NCBI RefSeq assembly: GCF_040958095.1
Contig: NC_091220.1
Span: forward strand, 19,002,393 to 19,066,392
Length of the DNA stretch: 64,000 nucleotides
Direction of reading: 5' to 3'
From: Procambarus clarkii
Taxonomy: Eukaryota > Arthropoda > Malacostraca > Decapoda > Cambaridae
A program made the translations under genes and the position numbers. Below the pieces are notes generated by a model, which worked only from the letters and a program-made list of their open reading frames with translations, was not told the DNA's origin and did not search any database. This document shows positions 13,501-28,500 of this stretch, one piece after another; the first letter of the stretch is position 1, and the number at the start of each line of letters is the position of its first letter.

Positions 13501-16500
13501 TTCAAGCGTTTTACTGAATATTCTTCTAATATATTATTATTTGTAAGTTAGTCATGTTGTGCTGCTAGAGTAGTATAGTATCGGAACATCAAACATGGGT
13601 GAGAGGACTTTCGTACCACGGATATGTAGGCAGAGTTGTTAGAAAAACGTGATCGTGGCCAGGCAGGAAAGCCACAACCAGAGGAGTATAGCAGGAGAAA
13701 AAAAAAGGTCATATATTTTGTGAATAAAATAAAGAGCATTGGTGAAAAGAGAAGTGACGTAAAAACATTGCCAAATCTTCTAGCCATGAGGATTTAGATG
13801 CTGGTATTTACCAATGGTTAATGCAACACTGTAACCTGGGGATGAACCGTTAAGTCTGTAGATGAGACTTGATATAAACATTAGACATTGAGGAATTCAG
13901 GGGCGGTTCAGGGTGACTACAAAAGTTTACCAATCGACATTACATAGTGCTATAAGTGCATTTTGCTGTCTGTTATCAAGACCAGGTAGGTGAACAAATA
14001 GTCTTATTTTTTGTGCTTTATTATTTATAGACACAAAACCCTTATATATTATTTGTGTGCCTAAATTGCATAAACATTTACTGTGGTGATAAATAGCCCC
14101 AAAAGGGGCACATTTCTGGATATCTGGCTTTCATGCAAATCTGGATCAGATCCAAAACTATAAAATTTGGATTTTGGAGGTGTTACTGTACATTAGAATT
14201 AACGAATTATCTTTCAGTACATAAAATAACAATTTTGACAAATTATATTTAGAGCAAATTTGGCATGCCAGGCAACTGGGTATTATATGCCTTACCATGA
14301 GGTGACATTGCCGTGGTTCCAAAGATCACCGTCCCTGCTGTTGGGCCTCTGATCACACCACCTAGTCGACAAGCTGTTGGCACAGCTGCATATACTGTAG
14401 TCTGATATAGGCATTATATATATATATATACTGTATATAAATATAATATATATATACAGTATATTTTTTTTATATTTTGGTATATAATATATAAAATATA
14501 TATATTGTAATTTATTCTGTATTTTGCAACCATTACCTACTAATTCAGTTCTTGTAAGGATGCTGGGTGTGAAATAGGGGTTGGTTGAGCCATAGTCAAA
14601 CTTACACATAAACTAATTTTTTGTAAATTTTGCTTTGGGAAACACTTGCTATTAGAGGATGTTGGAAGGGTTAACCCGGCAATTTTAAGCTGACGTAAAA
14701 TTAAGTATTTGGTGTAATTCGTTTATCAATTAACTCTTATAACATTGTTCGTAGCATATAAGCTTGGGGAGGCAGAGATACATTTTTGCTACTTTCATAT
14801 TATGATTGGATTGCAAGAAATAATTTATTTTTTGCCATTTTATTTCAATTTCAGATTTAGAACACTTGTTGGTAAATTGTATATTTGGCGTAACCATAAA
14901 TGGTATATTTAGCATGTCCACGAAGGCACGAGAAGAGGGTGCCTGGCCTCGGGTGCCTACGCCCCAAGCCTGGCCTCGGGCGCCTACGCCCCAAGCCTGG
15001 CCTCGGGCGCCTACTCCCCAAGCCTGGCCTCGGGTGCCTACGCCCCAAGCCTGGCCTCGGGCGCCTACGCCCCAAGCCTGGCCTCGGGTCGGGCTTGGGG
15101 AGTAGAAGCACTCCCAAAGCCCATCAAGCAGGGTTAACTTTACTGTCAGTCGTGTTTGACTGTTAGGTTAGATAAACCCTCGATACAATATTTGCAATAT
15201 TTTGCCATACTGTGGGACCATTGTATATTGTTTTTATAGTCTAGAATAGATCAAGCATGTGACGTGTTATTTTGTCGTGTGTATTAATGTAATACGAGTA
15301 GAATTTAACGAGTGATCATAGTTACAAAGAAAAGGAATCAAAATTAGGTAAACAAGTTACAAAGCGGGAAGATAGGTGTATGACTTATGAAAGGGAATAC
15401 AGGTAGGTGTATACCATTCATTAAAGGAAATTCAGGTATGGTATATGACTTGGGAAAGGGAAGACCAACAAATTAGGATATAGGTATCGTGAAGGTTATT
15501 TTGTATCTTTTTTTTTCACCCACAAGTTTTGTTGTGTGATGGAATATTTTTCAGCTTACTCACTTGTATGCTTTAGTGGGAATAATTAAATTAGAAATAG
15601 GTAACGGGTGGGTTTGCATGACCATAAAACTGGTTTTTGTCCCACAGGATACGGCAGGCTTGATTACTCAGGACAATGTAAGTACTTTTGCATGGTGTCT
15701 TAGAGGATGTGCATGGTGGGTTGTGCATTATGTACACCCCACAGCATGTTTAATAGTAATTAATTATCAGCCTATAGTTAATTGGTGCATGGTGATGTGC
15801 ATGAGTATATTGTTTGGGCTCCAGTGCCTGCCTTACCCATTCATCCATGCCTGTACGTCCCTCCTGCTTCCCCACTACACGACCTCACTTACCCCCCCCC
15901 CCCACCAACCCTGACCTTGTTCTCTTGCGCCAATAGCTTGGTGATCATCTCCTGGGTTGTTTACTGACCAGCTGTGGTGTTATATTTCTGGTCAAAATTT
16001 ATTTTTGCTATGAATTTATAATGTACCGTAGTTTATTTTGGGTTGAGAATTCTAGGGGGCGTTGACACACAAATTAGCGGCAGTATTTTTCAGGGACATT
16101 AAGCCCCTGCTTTTTCTTGACGAAGGTCATTATCATTAACAATTACTTTCAAGGGGTGATATGTTCCCCCTACTGCCAATATTTTTAGTTCCTTCTCAGT
16201 TACATATACTGTACGAGTATTAGTCAAAATTTAATTTGGGTTATATTTGGCTGAGCTTTGTAAATTTACAGTTTGGTAAATTTCTCTCCCAATAAGCTTT
16301 GTTCGGTAGAGTATGGTGTAGAGGTATCTTTGGAGCAGCTTTAATCTTCTGACGGTTGTTAAGTTGGGTATTGCCTAAGAGTTCACCTTTGGAATGTTAT
16401 GGCCAATGTGCCCATCCATTTTTCTTTTCCCTAATTTTTAAGCCTTCTTGGATTGATACTTAACTGTTACTGCAGTGAAGTGTTTATATAAGTTGTTTGA

Positions 16501-19500
16501 AAGTCAGAATCGTAACTGTCAACACCCATCAGAGGACCCACTGGCCAGGGGGAAAAGATGAGTGGGAGGTAAAGTCAGTGGTGTAAAGGCTTGGTTGTTT
16601 GCCTGATGTTGCAGATGATGGAGTTGCCTCACCCTGACCCCAGCAGCAGGTGGCTCCAAACCACCGTATAGCCTTCCTTCCCCCGTTAGTGCTCAACCCC
16701 AGTGCTCTCTCCGGGCCAGTCAGGCTGCTCCACAGGTGAGTTCCACACCATGCTCCCATACCTGGCTTTCTCCTTTAATCCTTTCCTTTCCGTTCCTTTC
16801 CTTTCCTTGCCTTGTCTTCCCCCTTCCTTTCAAGAATTATGTCCGCAGATGCATTGCCTTTCAGCGTGATGTTCCTGTATATTCATGACGTCCCCATTTG
16901 TGATTTTACAGTTTCTATCCCCGCACAAGGCAGCCATCTGTACCTCGGAAGATGTATTGCCTTTGCACCCTGGAGTTTTAATGCATAATTTTAATATTAC
17001 TGAAGTGAGTATGTATACCACTAAAATACCACATGTATACCCCCCCCCCCTGATACAATTGCATAATGTTTCATGCTAGTTTTTTATTTTATGGCATCAT
17101 CCTATTTGTTCTTTTGCCTGTTTGTGATTGCATTGTCATGTGCCTTCTCCCCTTCCCTCCATCTTGGTCCATAATCAATATTACTACTATAGTGCAATCT
17201 AATCTTAATGCAATTGCAAATACTACATAGTGTTTTTAATCCAAGCCGATGTTTATTTCTATTCGGTCGTGTGTTCACTTTATTTTAATTATTTTTGGCT
17301 ATCGTTGAACTTTGTATTAGAACAAAATATGGATGTTGGTTAGGCTCTTTGATTCTTGTCATCCATGAATACTGTATGAATAGATCTATGAATAGTGAAT
17401 ACATGTGAATATGAATACATCCATGAATAGTGACATTCTGTGGAATGGCTCTATTATTTATTTGTTATGGATTAAGGGCTTGTTAGTGTAATGTCAATAT
17501 GAAAGAGTGGCAACACTGTACCCAATACTCATTAATGTGAATTTGGCATCAAATCATGATTTGGAAAGATTTTGATATATATAAACCCTGACGCAATTGA
17601 CGATCACAAAACACTGATCAATTTTATGTGGAAAATCCACAGAGAAATGTGAAAGGAAGTGAATGTTTCGGCCTGATTAAAGCCGTTGTCAACACCAGAC
17701 TGTTGACAACTGGTGTTGACAACTGGTGTTGACAACTGGTGTTGACAACGGCTTTAATCAGGCCGAAACGTTCACTTCCTTTCACATTTCTCTGTGGATT
17801 TTCCGCATAAATCCTGATATTAGGTATTTTGGATAGTTCTCTGCAGATGTGAAAGACAGTACAGAACAGTATTTATACGTTATCAGATGTACAAAGATCA
17901 ACGAGCTTTACTTTTAGAACAAGAAGTAAATTATATTCGTTCTGCAATAATTATTTTCGTTCTTGCTAAGATTTTGCTTAGTTTTCTAATTAAAATTTTC
18001 CTTCCGCAATCTAGCAGGTGTTGTAAAATATTCTTAAAATTATTGCTGAATTAAAATTTTTGCATATACTGTACTGTATATACAGCTTTAAGAAAGGAAG
18101 GTCATTTTGTATTTGAATCGCCGTATTTACGTTAAAAAATCCTATCTTGATATTTTAAAGAAAATATACACACAGTTTAGTTTTCGATGTTCAAAAGAAT
18201 TTTCTTTTAATTTCAATGTTTCGACGATAAAATTAAATGATTTGTATTAATTAGTATTACACTTTCTGATTTTCACGGGGTGAGGAGACATCAGCTCGAT
18301 TGAAAATATTAAAGTACAGGTACTGTAATTTTGGTAAGGAGGATTATAGACATGTACTCATACACCAGTATGTTTTGTATTAACATACATCATGTAGAAT
18401 CACCAACATTACACTTCAGCGAAACCTCCACAGCAGAACGCCACCACACCACGAACACGTGGTGGATGGTGGCGTGGAACACGAACAAGGGGACACATGT
18501 TGAAACTTAGTACCCAGATGAGCCACAGAGATGTTAGAAAGAATTTTTTCAGTGTCAGGGTAGTTAACAAATGGAATGCATTAAGTAGTAGTGTGGTGGA
18601 GTTTGACTCCATACACAGTTTCAAATGTAGATATGACAGAGCCTAGTAGGCTCAGGAATCTGTACACCAGTTGATTGACAGTTGAGAGGCAGGACCAAAG
18701 AGCCAGAGCTCAACCCCCGCAAACACAACTTGGCGAGTACACCATGCCCATATACCCACTGCCCATAGATTTGGCATGTCTGCTCATCACGATAACCTTC
18801 CTCTGTTGACCAGACCACACACTAGAAGTTGAAGGGACGACGACGTTTCGGTCCGTCCTGGACCATTTTCAAGTTGATAGACTTGAGAATGGTCCAACCT
18901 TCCTCTTTTTTTTCCTCCTGCCCTCTAATTCACTTCAGTGTACAGTATACCACTCACAACATCTTTGTTTCGTATATGTCCAAGCCTCAATGTGCACTCT
19001 TAAGACTGAATACTGTATTAAGTTTCCTGCTGTGCACCTCTCCATGACAAAGGCATCTTGGGGTTGTTCAGTGTCTACCGGTCCAACTCTTGTGTTTCAT
19101 CATGCTCGTGTTACACCGTTGGCTTGTATCAGTGTACAGGGGTGAGCACTACCACTTGTTCGTGCCACACAAGTGTCTCATCACTAATCGGTCATGCAGC
19201 CTTCCACCTACATTTTACTTGGGTATTATTGCTAACCATAGTTAATTTATAAGCTTAAATTGCTATTTGCAAATGTGATCAGCAGGGATTGAAATTTTTT
19301 TATAAGGATAAACAAAATATTATTCAAAGTTTCTAGGTCCTTTAGTGTTGTCATTCTTAATACAGTATCAGCCACCAAAAATGTGATCCAACGGATCTTT
19401 TTCTGTACAGTCTCTTAACTGCTTAAATTACATCATAACTACATGATCCATAGGCTGGTGTTCATGGCATGCCGAAGCATTGTTGAAACACCAATATTGC

Positions 19501-22500
19501 CTGCACTTGGCTTTTTTTAACACTGCTATCATTTGTTTGAAAGTCTCTTGTCTCCTTACCAGAAATGCTATGAAACCAGGTAACAAAAATTCATGAGTAA
19601 ATCATCTATTATTAGCATGGTAGAGGAAGTATGTGCATGCCATTTTCTAGATACCTAGGCCATTATGCCTTAATTTTTTTTTTTAATCTCTTAGAGCCAT
19701 CTGCATTGGCATACACATTGGCTGAATTTCACCAGCTTTAAAGATTGGCTTATTTTCCTCTGTTCAGGGTTACAGCCAAGGTTACAGAAACCATTCCTCT
19801 CCACAAAAAGCCATTGTTATTTACATAAATCTGAAAACATTAAATGTGTGCATACACTCCAAATACTGCAATTCATTTTTAAATGGCTGCGCACTGTGCA
19901 TCATTTAATGCCAAATTTTTCACAAATAAATTATCTCCTTACCAATTTAATGCCATTTTTTTTAATTATTGGCATTGGCCAGAACTTGCATAACATTGTA
20001 AATTTGGCAGTTATGAATATGTATCTACTGCATTCTTGACTGGCTTACTGCCAAAAGCTTTGGCAGTACTCTGCTGCTGCATTAATCACTTATACTCTGC
20101 CTCATTTGAGTTCATGTTTTGTGACTGAGCATTATCTTATTTGAACCTTTTCTGCAAAAACAACAAATGCTTGGCAAAATACTTTATTATCATATCTTGC
20201 TGGTTTTTAGTCTTGGAAATGGTGCTAGTGTTAATACCAAATGCATTTTCCAGCCTATTGCCCCCACTCTCCTTTTCCCTAGATCATGTCTCCAATAATT
20301 TAATTTCCTTGTCCGTTGTAAGATGCTCCCTCTTACTTCCTCTACCTTGTCTACTGTCACTGCAAGACATCTTTAATTTTCACACATAATGACACATGCA
20401 GAGAAAGATGACTGAAAGTATAACAAGAACCCGTCGGCTGCTCATACACGTAGTTTTCAAAATGTGAGGCCAGGGCTTCTCGTGTCAGTAAGTATTAGGC
20501 TGCCAATGGAAAAGAAGCCACATCCTACTTACTGTAATTTTATAATGTTAGTCCACTTTACATGCAGCAAATAGTTTGAAAAGAACAGACCTGAATTTAT
20601 GGTGTAATAATTTCAACCTTCCTTCCTTGCCTAGTTCGGTACATTGCAATTTTTAACAGAACTGACCCAACTGTAAAAATGGTGGGGGGTTTAGTAAAAA
20701 TTCAAGCACTGTAGTGTTGAAGTTTTCTAAGCATCAGCGTTGATAGGTTAGGCAGATTACATCGGTGCAGAGGATTCTGGTTAGGGAAAACAGCTGTATT
20801 TTTGACCGAGAGTCAAAATTTTTGTAAAATGTAAAAATATAGTTGCTAATGCAGTACTAGAGAATGCTGAATAATTCCAGATTCTCTGCCCATTTGTTGA
20901 AAATTCACGAAAGTTTGGGTATCGCTTCTGGATCTATAGCAATTTTTTCTATATTCAAATTATTCCTGAATTTTTAGATTATCACCATATGACTTGTTTC
21001 AAGATTTCTTCTACTCTTACACCTTGACCATGCCTTTTGTGATAATTTGATCGATATGGCTGTTGCTAGTAGTGGCCCGCAGGCCAACAGAAAACACAAA
21101 CCCAGCTGATTTAGTACTTCCTGCAGAAAAATGTCTAATTCCCCCGTGAAGACTTCAACCATCATTCTGACGATATTTGTATTATTTACTAGGAGGATGT
21201 TAAAAAAAAGTCACGGGTCTCTGATATTCATTCTGTACAGTGTTTTCTGTTGTGTTTATGGAAAGTTACTAATCATTGAGTATTTAAGCATAAAGAGCAA
21301 GCACACCTACAGTAGTCATGCAGTGTTCAGAATTTAGCGAGACTACAGCAAGCTTCAGGGTTGATAATCGGCTGGATTTAGCTTGAAAGGTCATTTGTTT
21401 TGTGTAGAGGAAAAAGTTAATTTGGCCATTTTTATTCGTTACTATTGCATTGCATTTGTATTGCTGTACAAATGATAACATTAATAAATTCATTTTCAAT
21501 ATATTTCTTGAATTGTCGTGCTTTGCTAGCATGTTAAGCATGCATTAGCCTAAATGAATGGCTTTAATTATATTCCTTGGCTTACTGTTGTAAATCCACG
21601 ACATGTTGTTAAGTATTTCTGCATGATATTTTGGCCTGCCAGGAACTGCATGATCTGGCATTACGTCATATGTACAAAGCTGTGTTTACTGTTTTTAGTG
21701 TTGACACCTCTTTAATGAGCATTAATAAGAGCTTGGGTATGAACATGCATGCATATCACAGCTTGCAATGTGGGAAAAGACTGCATGACCTAATTAGTTA
21801 CGGAAGAAAAGGCTTAGCACAAAGGGATTAGAATTCACACATGATCCAGTTGGTCTTCCCCAAGGTATTAATAATACCTGGAAAACATACAAAAATGAGA
21901 TAATTATTGGCAGTAGCTTTTTAACATCTATTTTATACTTTATATTTTAAATCTTGTGAAATGTAATGAAGTTTTATAATCTAAGAGAAATTATTAAAGA
22001 TACAAAGAGTATAAGTCCCAGTGAGGTACGTACAATGTAAACAAAATTGTATATATTGGTAATAGAAGAATTTAAACATTTTGTGTCGAGAGGAGAAGAT
22101 TTACGTGCATTTTGTGCGTGAGTGAGCAATTGCCTATAGTACCTGCTCCTATTTGTAGGCACACGAAGTGAGATTTGTTCATGGTGTCTTTATATCTTTA
22201 TTTACATAACGTTTATTCCAGTCGGCTATTTCTTTAATAGTGAAAAAAATGCTTAATGTTTTAATGTTTCTCTGCTGCTGCTTTGTCATTTATAACAACC
22301 AGTAAGGCCTTGTGTTCTGCTAATTTCTGCATTTAAAAATTTCATCGTCTTGTACCCCTTTGCAAATTTACTCTATTTGTGGTTACCGTATATTTTTTTC
22401 TCGAGACTCGAGGCATTGTTTGTGGTTCGTATTTCTTTGCTCGGGCCTTTGGCCTTTGGAACATTAAGTTTTCTTGTTGGATGGGACCGTGTGCTCAGTG

Positions 22501-25500
22501 GCCAAGAAGGTTTCTTGGAAGGTTTCAAGGGGTTTGTGAAGCCCCCTGTCTCTGCTACATGATACCTTACCTTGAGGTTACCTTGAGGTGCTTCCGGGGC
22601 TTAGCGTCTCCGCGGCCCGGTTGTCGACCAGGCCTCCTGGTTGCTGGACTGATCAGCCAGGCTGTTGGACGCGGCTGCTCGCAGCCTGACGTACGAGTCA
22701 CAGCCTGGTTGATCAGGTATCCTAGCCAAGGGACAGGCTAAGAATGTCTCGGACTGGAGTCTTGTTGTGATACACAGCCATTCACCCTCTGATTTGACTT
22801 CCTGTTGGGGAATGAAGCTGGGATCATTAAATTTAACTCCATAGGTTGGACTCCTCTTTGTGTTCGTGCTGTTCCATTAATATTGTAGCCATTGCAATTT
22901 AGTCAGTCAATTCTAGCTAGGGATGCCTTGTCATTATATGTCTTTATATTTTATTTGTATTTGCATACAACAGCTGCATATTGTGTGTGTAGTCGGGTGT
23001 GGTTACCATACAACAGCTACATATTATATGTGTAGTCAGGTGTGGGTACCATACAACAGCTGCATATTATGTGTAGTCAGGTGTGGGTACCATACCTTGT
23101 GTTACCTTGTGGTGGTCCTGGAGGATCACAGTGTCTCCACAGCCAGTCTCTAGTCAAGCCTTCTGGTTGGTGGTCAGGCCAACTAGGCTGCTAGATGTTG
23201 ACCAGCCCACACACTAGAAGGTGAAGGGACGACAACGTTTCGGTCCGTCCTGGACCATTCTCAAGTCAATTTGCGAATGGTCCAGGACAGATTGAAGCGT
23301 CGTCATCCCTTCACCTTCTAGTGTGTGGTCTGGTCACATTCTTTAGCCACGTTATTGTGACTCATTGCCTGCATAGGCTGCTAGATGCTGCTGCTGCTGC
23401 TGCTCACAGTTTGACATACAGTTGTCAGTTGATTGGGTATCCTTTGGAGGTGTTTATCCAGGAATTGTTACTAACCATTATCAAGGTTGGTTTAGGAATT
23501 GTTGGCTTCTTGGAATATATTTGTGAAGTATGTCGCAGAAAGTTGCAAGAGTACATACCTGTGAAGATAAGAATATTGCAACTTGAAGTTTTATCGATAT
23601 ATTTTCTCTTCCAGGGGGGGGTATGCAAATGGATTTAGTTAGAATAAATAATAAATATAAGAGAACCATGTTCACTTTAGTGTGGAGGGTGGTGGTGAGT
23701 GTGCATGGTTGAGAATGGAGTAAGGATGGTTGTTTAGACAGAGCCCCATTAATGATTGTTTTATATACTGTGTACTGTACACAGTTTATGTACTGTGTCT
23801 TGTCTTGATGCTCTCGTGCCACTGTGGATTTAATGCCTGATCATCTCTTGCTCATTCTCTTATTTTAGTGACAGTGTGGCCTCACTTTACATAAAGTCTT
23901 TATCTCTCGAGTAAGTTGATTAAATAAGATCAGAACTCCAAGCTTAGTGCTTTTGATAACTACTTATTTATAAAGCAAGACAAGCAGTAATGTAATTTTT
24001 CTTGTGTACCTCAACAGTGGTAAAGAATTATCTTTCTTATATTATACAGTACAAGTTATTTCAATACATGTACACAGAGCATGCACTTATGTCAATAAGT
24101 ACTGTACTTGTGAACACGTGCACAGATGCAGGCACTGAATCACGTTCCAGTACGTGTGTGCACACGTGTACAACACGCTCACTTACGGATTCGCAAACAG
24201 TCAACCATTCAGTCTGTAAACAAATCCACAAGGGCCGTGACGAGGATTCGAACCTGCGTCCGGGAGCATCCCAGACACTGCCTTAATCGACTGTGTTCAT
24301 TTGATGCATCACGTTATTGTGATCTCTGTGTGTCATTCAGTCTGTCTTACTTCTGCTGTCCCTTAATTACAGATTTTTAAAGAAATCAGCAGATATTAAG
24401 ATACATTGTGTTTATTTCAAATTTTGTAACTAAAATTTGTATTACATCCCAAGTGGATTATATTCATGTGTCAGAATGGCTCCAAGTTGAAGTGTGTGTT
24501 ATTACCAATGATGTGTTGACTCTCTCAGGGATTGCGACCACTACCAAGCCCCTGCCGTCACGGACCTTCGTGTAGCCACAATTATCATTATTTAACTATG
24601 AAGCCACGAGACTTGGAGTCTTGTCGGGGGTTAAACCACCATCGAACCTTAGCAATATAGATGCTAGCTTCCTCTAGTAAGATGGTGCTACATAGCCTTT
24701 CCCGGCTTGGTGCCTTCTTTGATAATTAATTACTGTACTTACTTCCTCTAGTAAAATTTTGTTTTGTTTTGTTATGCTTTAGTTTTACCATCATCCATGC
24801 TTGGTGCCATTTGATAATTTAGTTTCACCATGTACTTTAATCTGATGAGAGTTTTAGATTGTACCTGTGGGTTAAGTACTTGATGTACTATTTCCTGCTG
24901 CATGTTAACACACACACACTATTACTGCGATTGCCACAGGTCACCCTCATGTCTGGATAAGGAATTATATAATCAAATTTTCTTCAAAAGTAATAGATTT
25001 CTATGTAAAAGTCTTTGAGAGTACAGTACCTTGCTGTAATGTGCTATATAAGGTCAGAAAGGCAGTTTTAGTAGTTCCGCAAAGCTTCTTTCACTACAAA
25101 AATATCACCACTTTTGGGAATGTATATTTTCTAATTGTAAGTCATGATTTTAATATGATAAATATTAATTTAGTCCATTGACTTTAAGTATTTTGGTGGA
25201 GTGAGCAGATTAACTGGTCACCCCTCGTAAGAGAAGTAAACTTCATATTGTGTGTGGAGCAGCTCCCTGGGAACCCTCATACGAGATGTGTTGTAGTGTA
25301 GGTGTTAACTACCCAACAGCGCTGTCTATTTACTTTGGCATTGTACCCTCTTGGTTACCTTGACCTTGAGGTTATTCCGGGGCTCAGCGTCCCCGCGGCC
25401 CGGTCGTCGACCAGGCCTCCTCGTTGCTGGACTGGTCAACCAGGCTGTTGGACGCGGCTGCTCGCAGCCTGGTTGATCACGTATCCTTTGGAGATGTTTG

Positions 25501-28500
25501 TCAAGTTCTCTCTAGAACACTGTGAGGGGTCTGCCAGTTATGCCCCTTATGTATAGTGGAAGCGTATTGAACAGTCTCGGGCCTCTGATGATGTAAGTAA
25601 GGAAATTGAATTGTAAGGAAAGTAAGTTTCTTTGTAAGGAAATTGAATTGTAAGGAAAGTAAGTTTCTTTGTAAGGAAATTGAATTGTCGTTGCAAAATA
25701 ATTCGGGTAGTTCTCTGTCCAATAGTATGCCAGAGCTATACGAGGTTGAATGTTGATGGCAAGGTCAGTGTGATCTACTTGACTCATATTAAGATCCTGA
25801 GTGATATTTAGGACCTTTTTGAAAGTCTTGTGACACAGAGGTAAATAAATAGCCTTCCCGATTTGGTGCCTTCTATTGACGAGTTACTTGCCGACGTGTT
25901 CATCTTAAAAGATGAAAATGAATCCAGAGATAATTTTAAAATATAGGAAACAAAGTTTCATACATGAGGCCTTGTGTATCCATGTACAGTATTTAGTCCT
26001 TATTGTAAGCAAGTTTGGCAGCATTTGCAGCATCATGTTGCTTGTATAGTGTGTCAGCAACACAACATATGAGTAGATAGTAGTAATAACTGTTAAAGAA
26101 AATGAACCATGTTTACGTAGGTGAATGTGAAGGTTTTAGGTTAATGTGATTATATTATCATTTTGTCATAATAAATAATAGGCAATTTTCAGGTTAGAAA
26201 GTAAAGACAGGGTGTGTGCATAATTACCTAAGTGTAGTTACAGGATGAGAACTACGTTCGTGGTGTCCCGTCTTCCCAGCACTCATTGTCGTATAACGCT
26301 TTGAAACTACTGACGGTTTTAGCTTCCACCACCTTCTCACTTAACTTGTTCCAACTGTCTACCACTCTTTTAGCAAAATAAAACTTTCCAATATTTTTTC
26401 AGCACCTTTGTTTCCTTAGCTTGAATCTGTGTCTTTTTGTTCGTGAAGCTGCTGGTTTGAGGAATTACTCTTTGTCAATTTGGTCGCTTCCTGTTAGTAT
26501 TTTGTAAGTGGTGATCATATCACCTCTTTTCTTCTATTTTCTAACTTAGGCATATTTAATGCCTCTAGTCTCTCCTTGTAACTGTGTGTGTGTCATAGTG
26601 TTAATGAAGAGGCTATTCCAGTACTATGTAAGGAAATGAAAATGAATGTATTGGATATATCTTAGTGACCAGAATTTTACAAAATATCATACGAGTGAGC
26701 TTGAGGCAAACAAACTATTTACTGTACATTAAGATATTTAGCATTATAATCACCTACAAAATAAAATACTTAGACCGTTCTAAATAATATGGTATCTGAT
26801 CTCTGATTTGCACAGAAGTGTCCTTAATAAGCTTCCCTCGCTCGCCTTTCCTTGTGTAATTATGTGTTGTGTTCATTTCACCACTTTGAATCTCCTTCAT
26901 GTATTTAATATTTCATAAGCTAATACCCCTACCTGTTGATGTACAGGTATACAATTATACAACCCTGTATGGTTGTATGATTTGTATGACCCTGTATGGT
27001 TTATATTCACAAAATTTTAACTGTAGATTTGAACCACTGTGCCTATGCAGTTGATATGTACATCTGTTATATTATAAATTGTCATTAACACTTCCGTGGA
27101 AATAAACGTTCCATTTTAAGACTACTCATAGCCCGGTCGATAGAGCTTGGGTCTCACACGTGTGGGGTTCATGGTTCGAGACCCATGCAGCCCTGGTGAA
27201 TGCCTGGTGAATGGAATCTGTTATATTCATTGTATAGTAGTAGTAGTAGTAGGCATCCATCAGTCTCAGGAGACTATGGAGTTGCGCTCTGGTTGTCGGT
27301 CTGGAGTGGCCTCACCAGGGCGCAAAGCCAGGGTAGGTTGATTCGGGGGAGAAGCTGTTACCCAGGCAGCAGGTATCCCCTCTCCACGACGCTGAAAGTC
27401 TCCAATAGAAAGGCATACGCCAATACGATTGGTTCCAGCGCCGTCGCAGGAACTGAGAGTTCCGGGGTTGACCTCGAAGGTGACCATTGAATACACACAC
27501 GTAAACAATTGTTTACCACCTATTGTGAGAGTCCAGCATCATTACAGCCATCCTGGCTTAGCACTTTTGGTAATTGCATATTTGCTTACCACCCAGTGTG
27601 TTAATTCATAATGTCTCTTACCTCTCATCCCTCCATGTATTACATTGGTCTTCACTTCTATAATCTTTATTTCCTTTCCATACCTGGTTTTACTTAAAAT
27701 TTACTTATGTTTGGTTAGTTCCTTTAGAGCAAAGTTGGGTTTTGCTGGTATCGTCTTCATTTCTAAGCATTGTTTAATCCTTACTACAGTACTGTGTTTT
27801 ACTTTAGCCGATTGTGTATGTACGTGTTTCTATCACAATTTAACGTCTACGGTACAGTACAGTACATTAAAATTGTATTTTTGTCATTGCCCCCTTTTTT
27901 AATATATCTTCCACTAACTTCTATACACCCCATGATGCGTCACCTGGCTGCCCCGCACACGTTCCTGCATCCTCTGTTGTGTGTTACTCTATGGTTCAGT
28001 TTAGTTGCAGTATCTGCATACATGCAAGCACATACAATAAATGGATTTGTTTGCAACCCCCCACACAATCACATGCATATATTTTATATGTATATGTGAT
28101 AACTGAATATGTAAGTGTATACAGTACATACAAATATGATACATGTATCATAAGTACAGTACACATTTTCTGCATAGATTATAGTGTGTCAGCCAATAGG
28201 ACCATTTGCCTCTGTCATTGTGTAATGTTCATAAGAGTGCACTGTTATGTCAAAGAAAATAGTCATTTCTGGGGGTACAAAAACAATGATTGTCCTAAGT
28301 TCAGTGTTTTATATTGATGGAAGCTAGGATCAAGGAGGCCTGTTCGAGGACCTGGGCTGCGGGGATGCTAAGCCCCGGAATCATTTCAAGATAAGCAATA
28401 TTGTACAATAGTTTTTAAAAATGGAAGTTAAATACTCTATAGATTTGCTTTTGTATGAAAGGAGAACTTTCCTGAAACTTGACCAAAACACACTTTAATA

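Noticed and set aside
13235-14193. A second pogo-like element
   Set aside because: The supposed inverted ends match only partly and no target duplication or coding remnant could be seen; kept only as a remark.
14857-15166. Overlapping open frames encoding AWPRAPTPQ and RPRPGLGRR repeats
   Set aside because: Frame readings of the 27-bp minisatellite; the only meaningful frame is the LINE tail from which it grew.
27130-27196. Functional tRNA gene
   Set aside because: A and B boxes are present, but no complete cloverleaf with a paired acceptor stem can be drawn; a SINE head is the better explanation.
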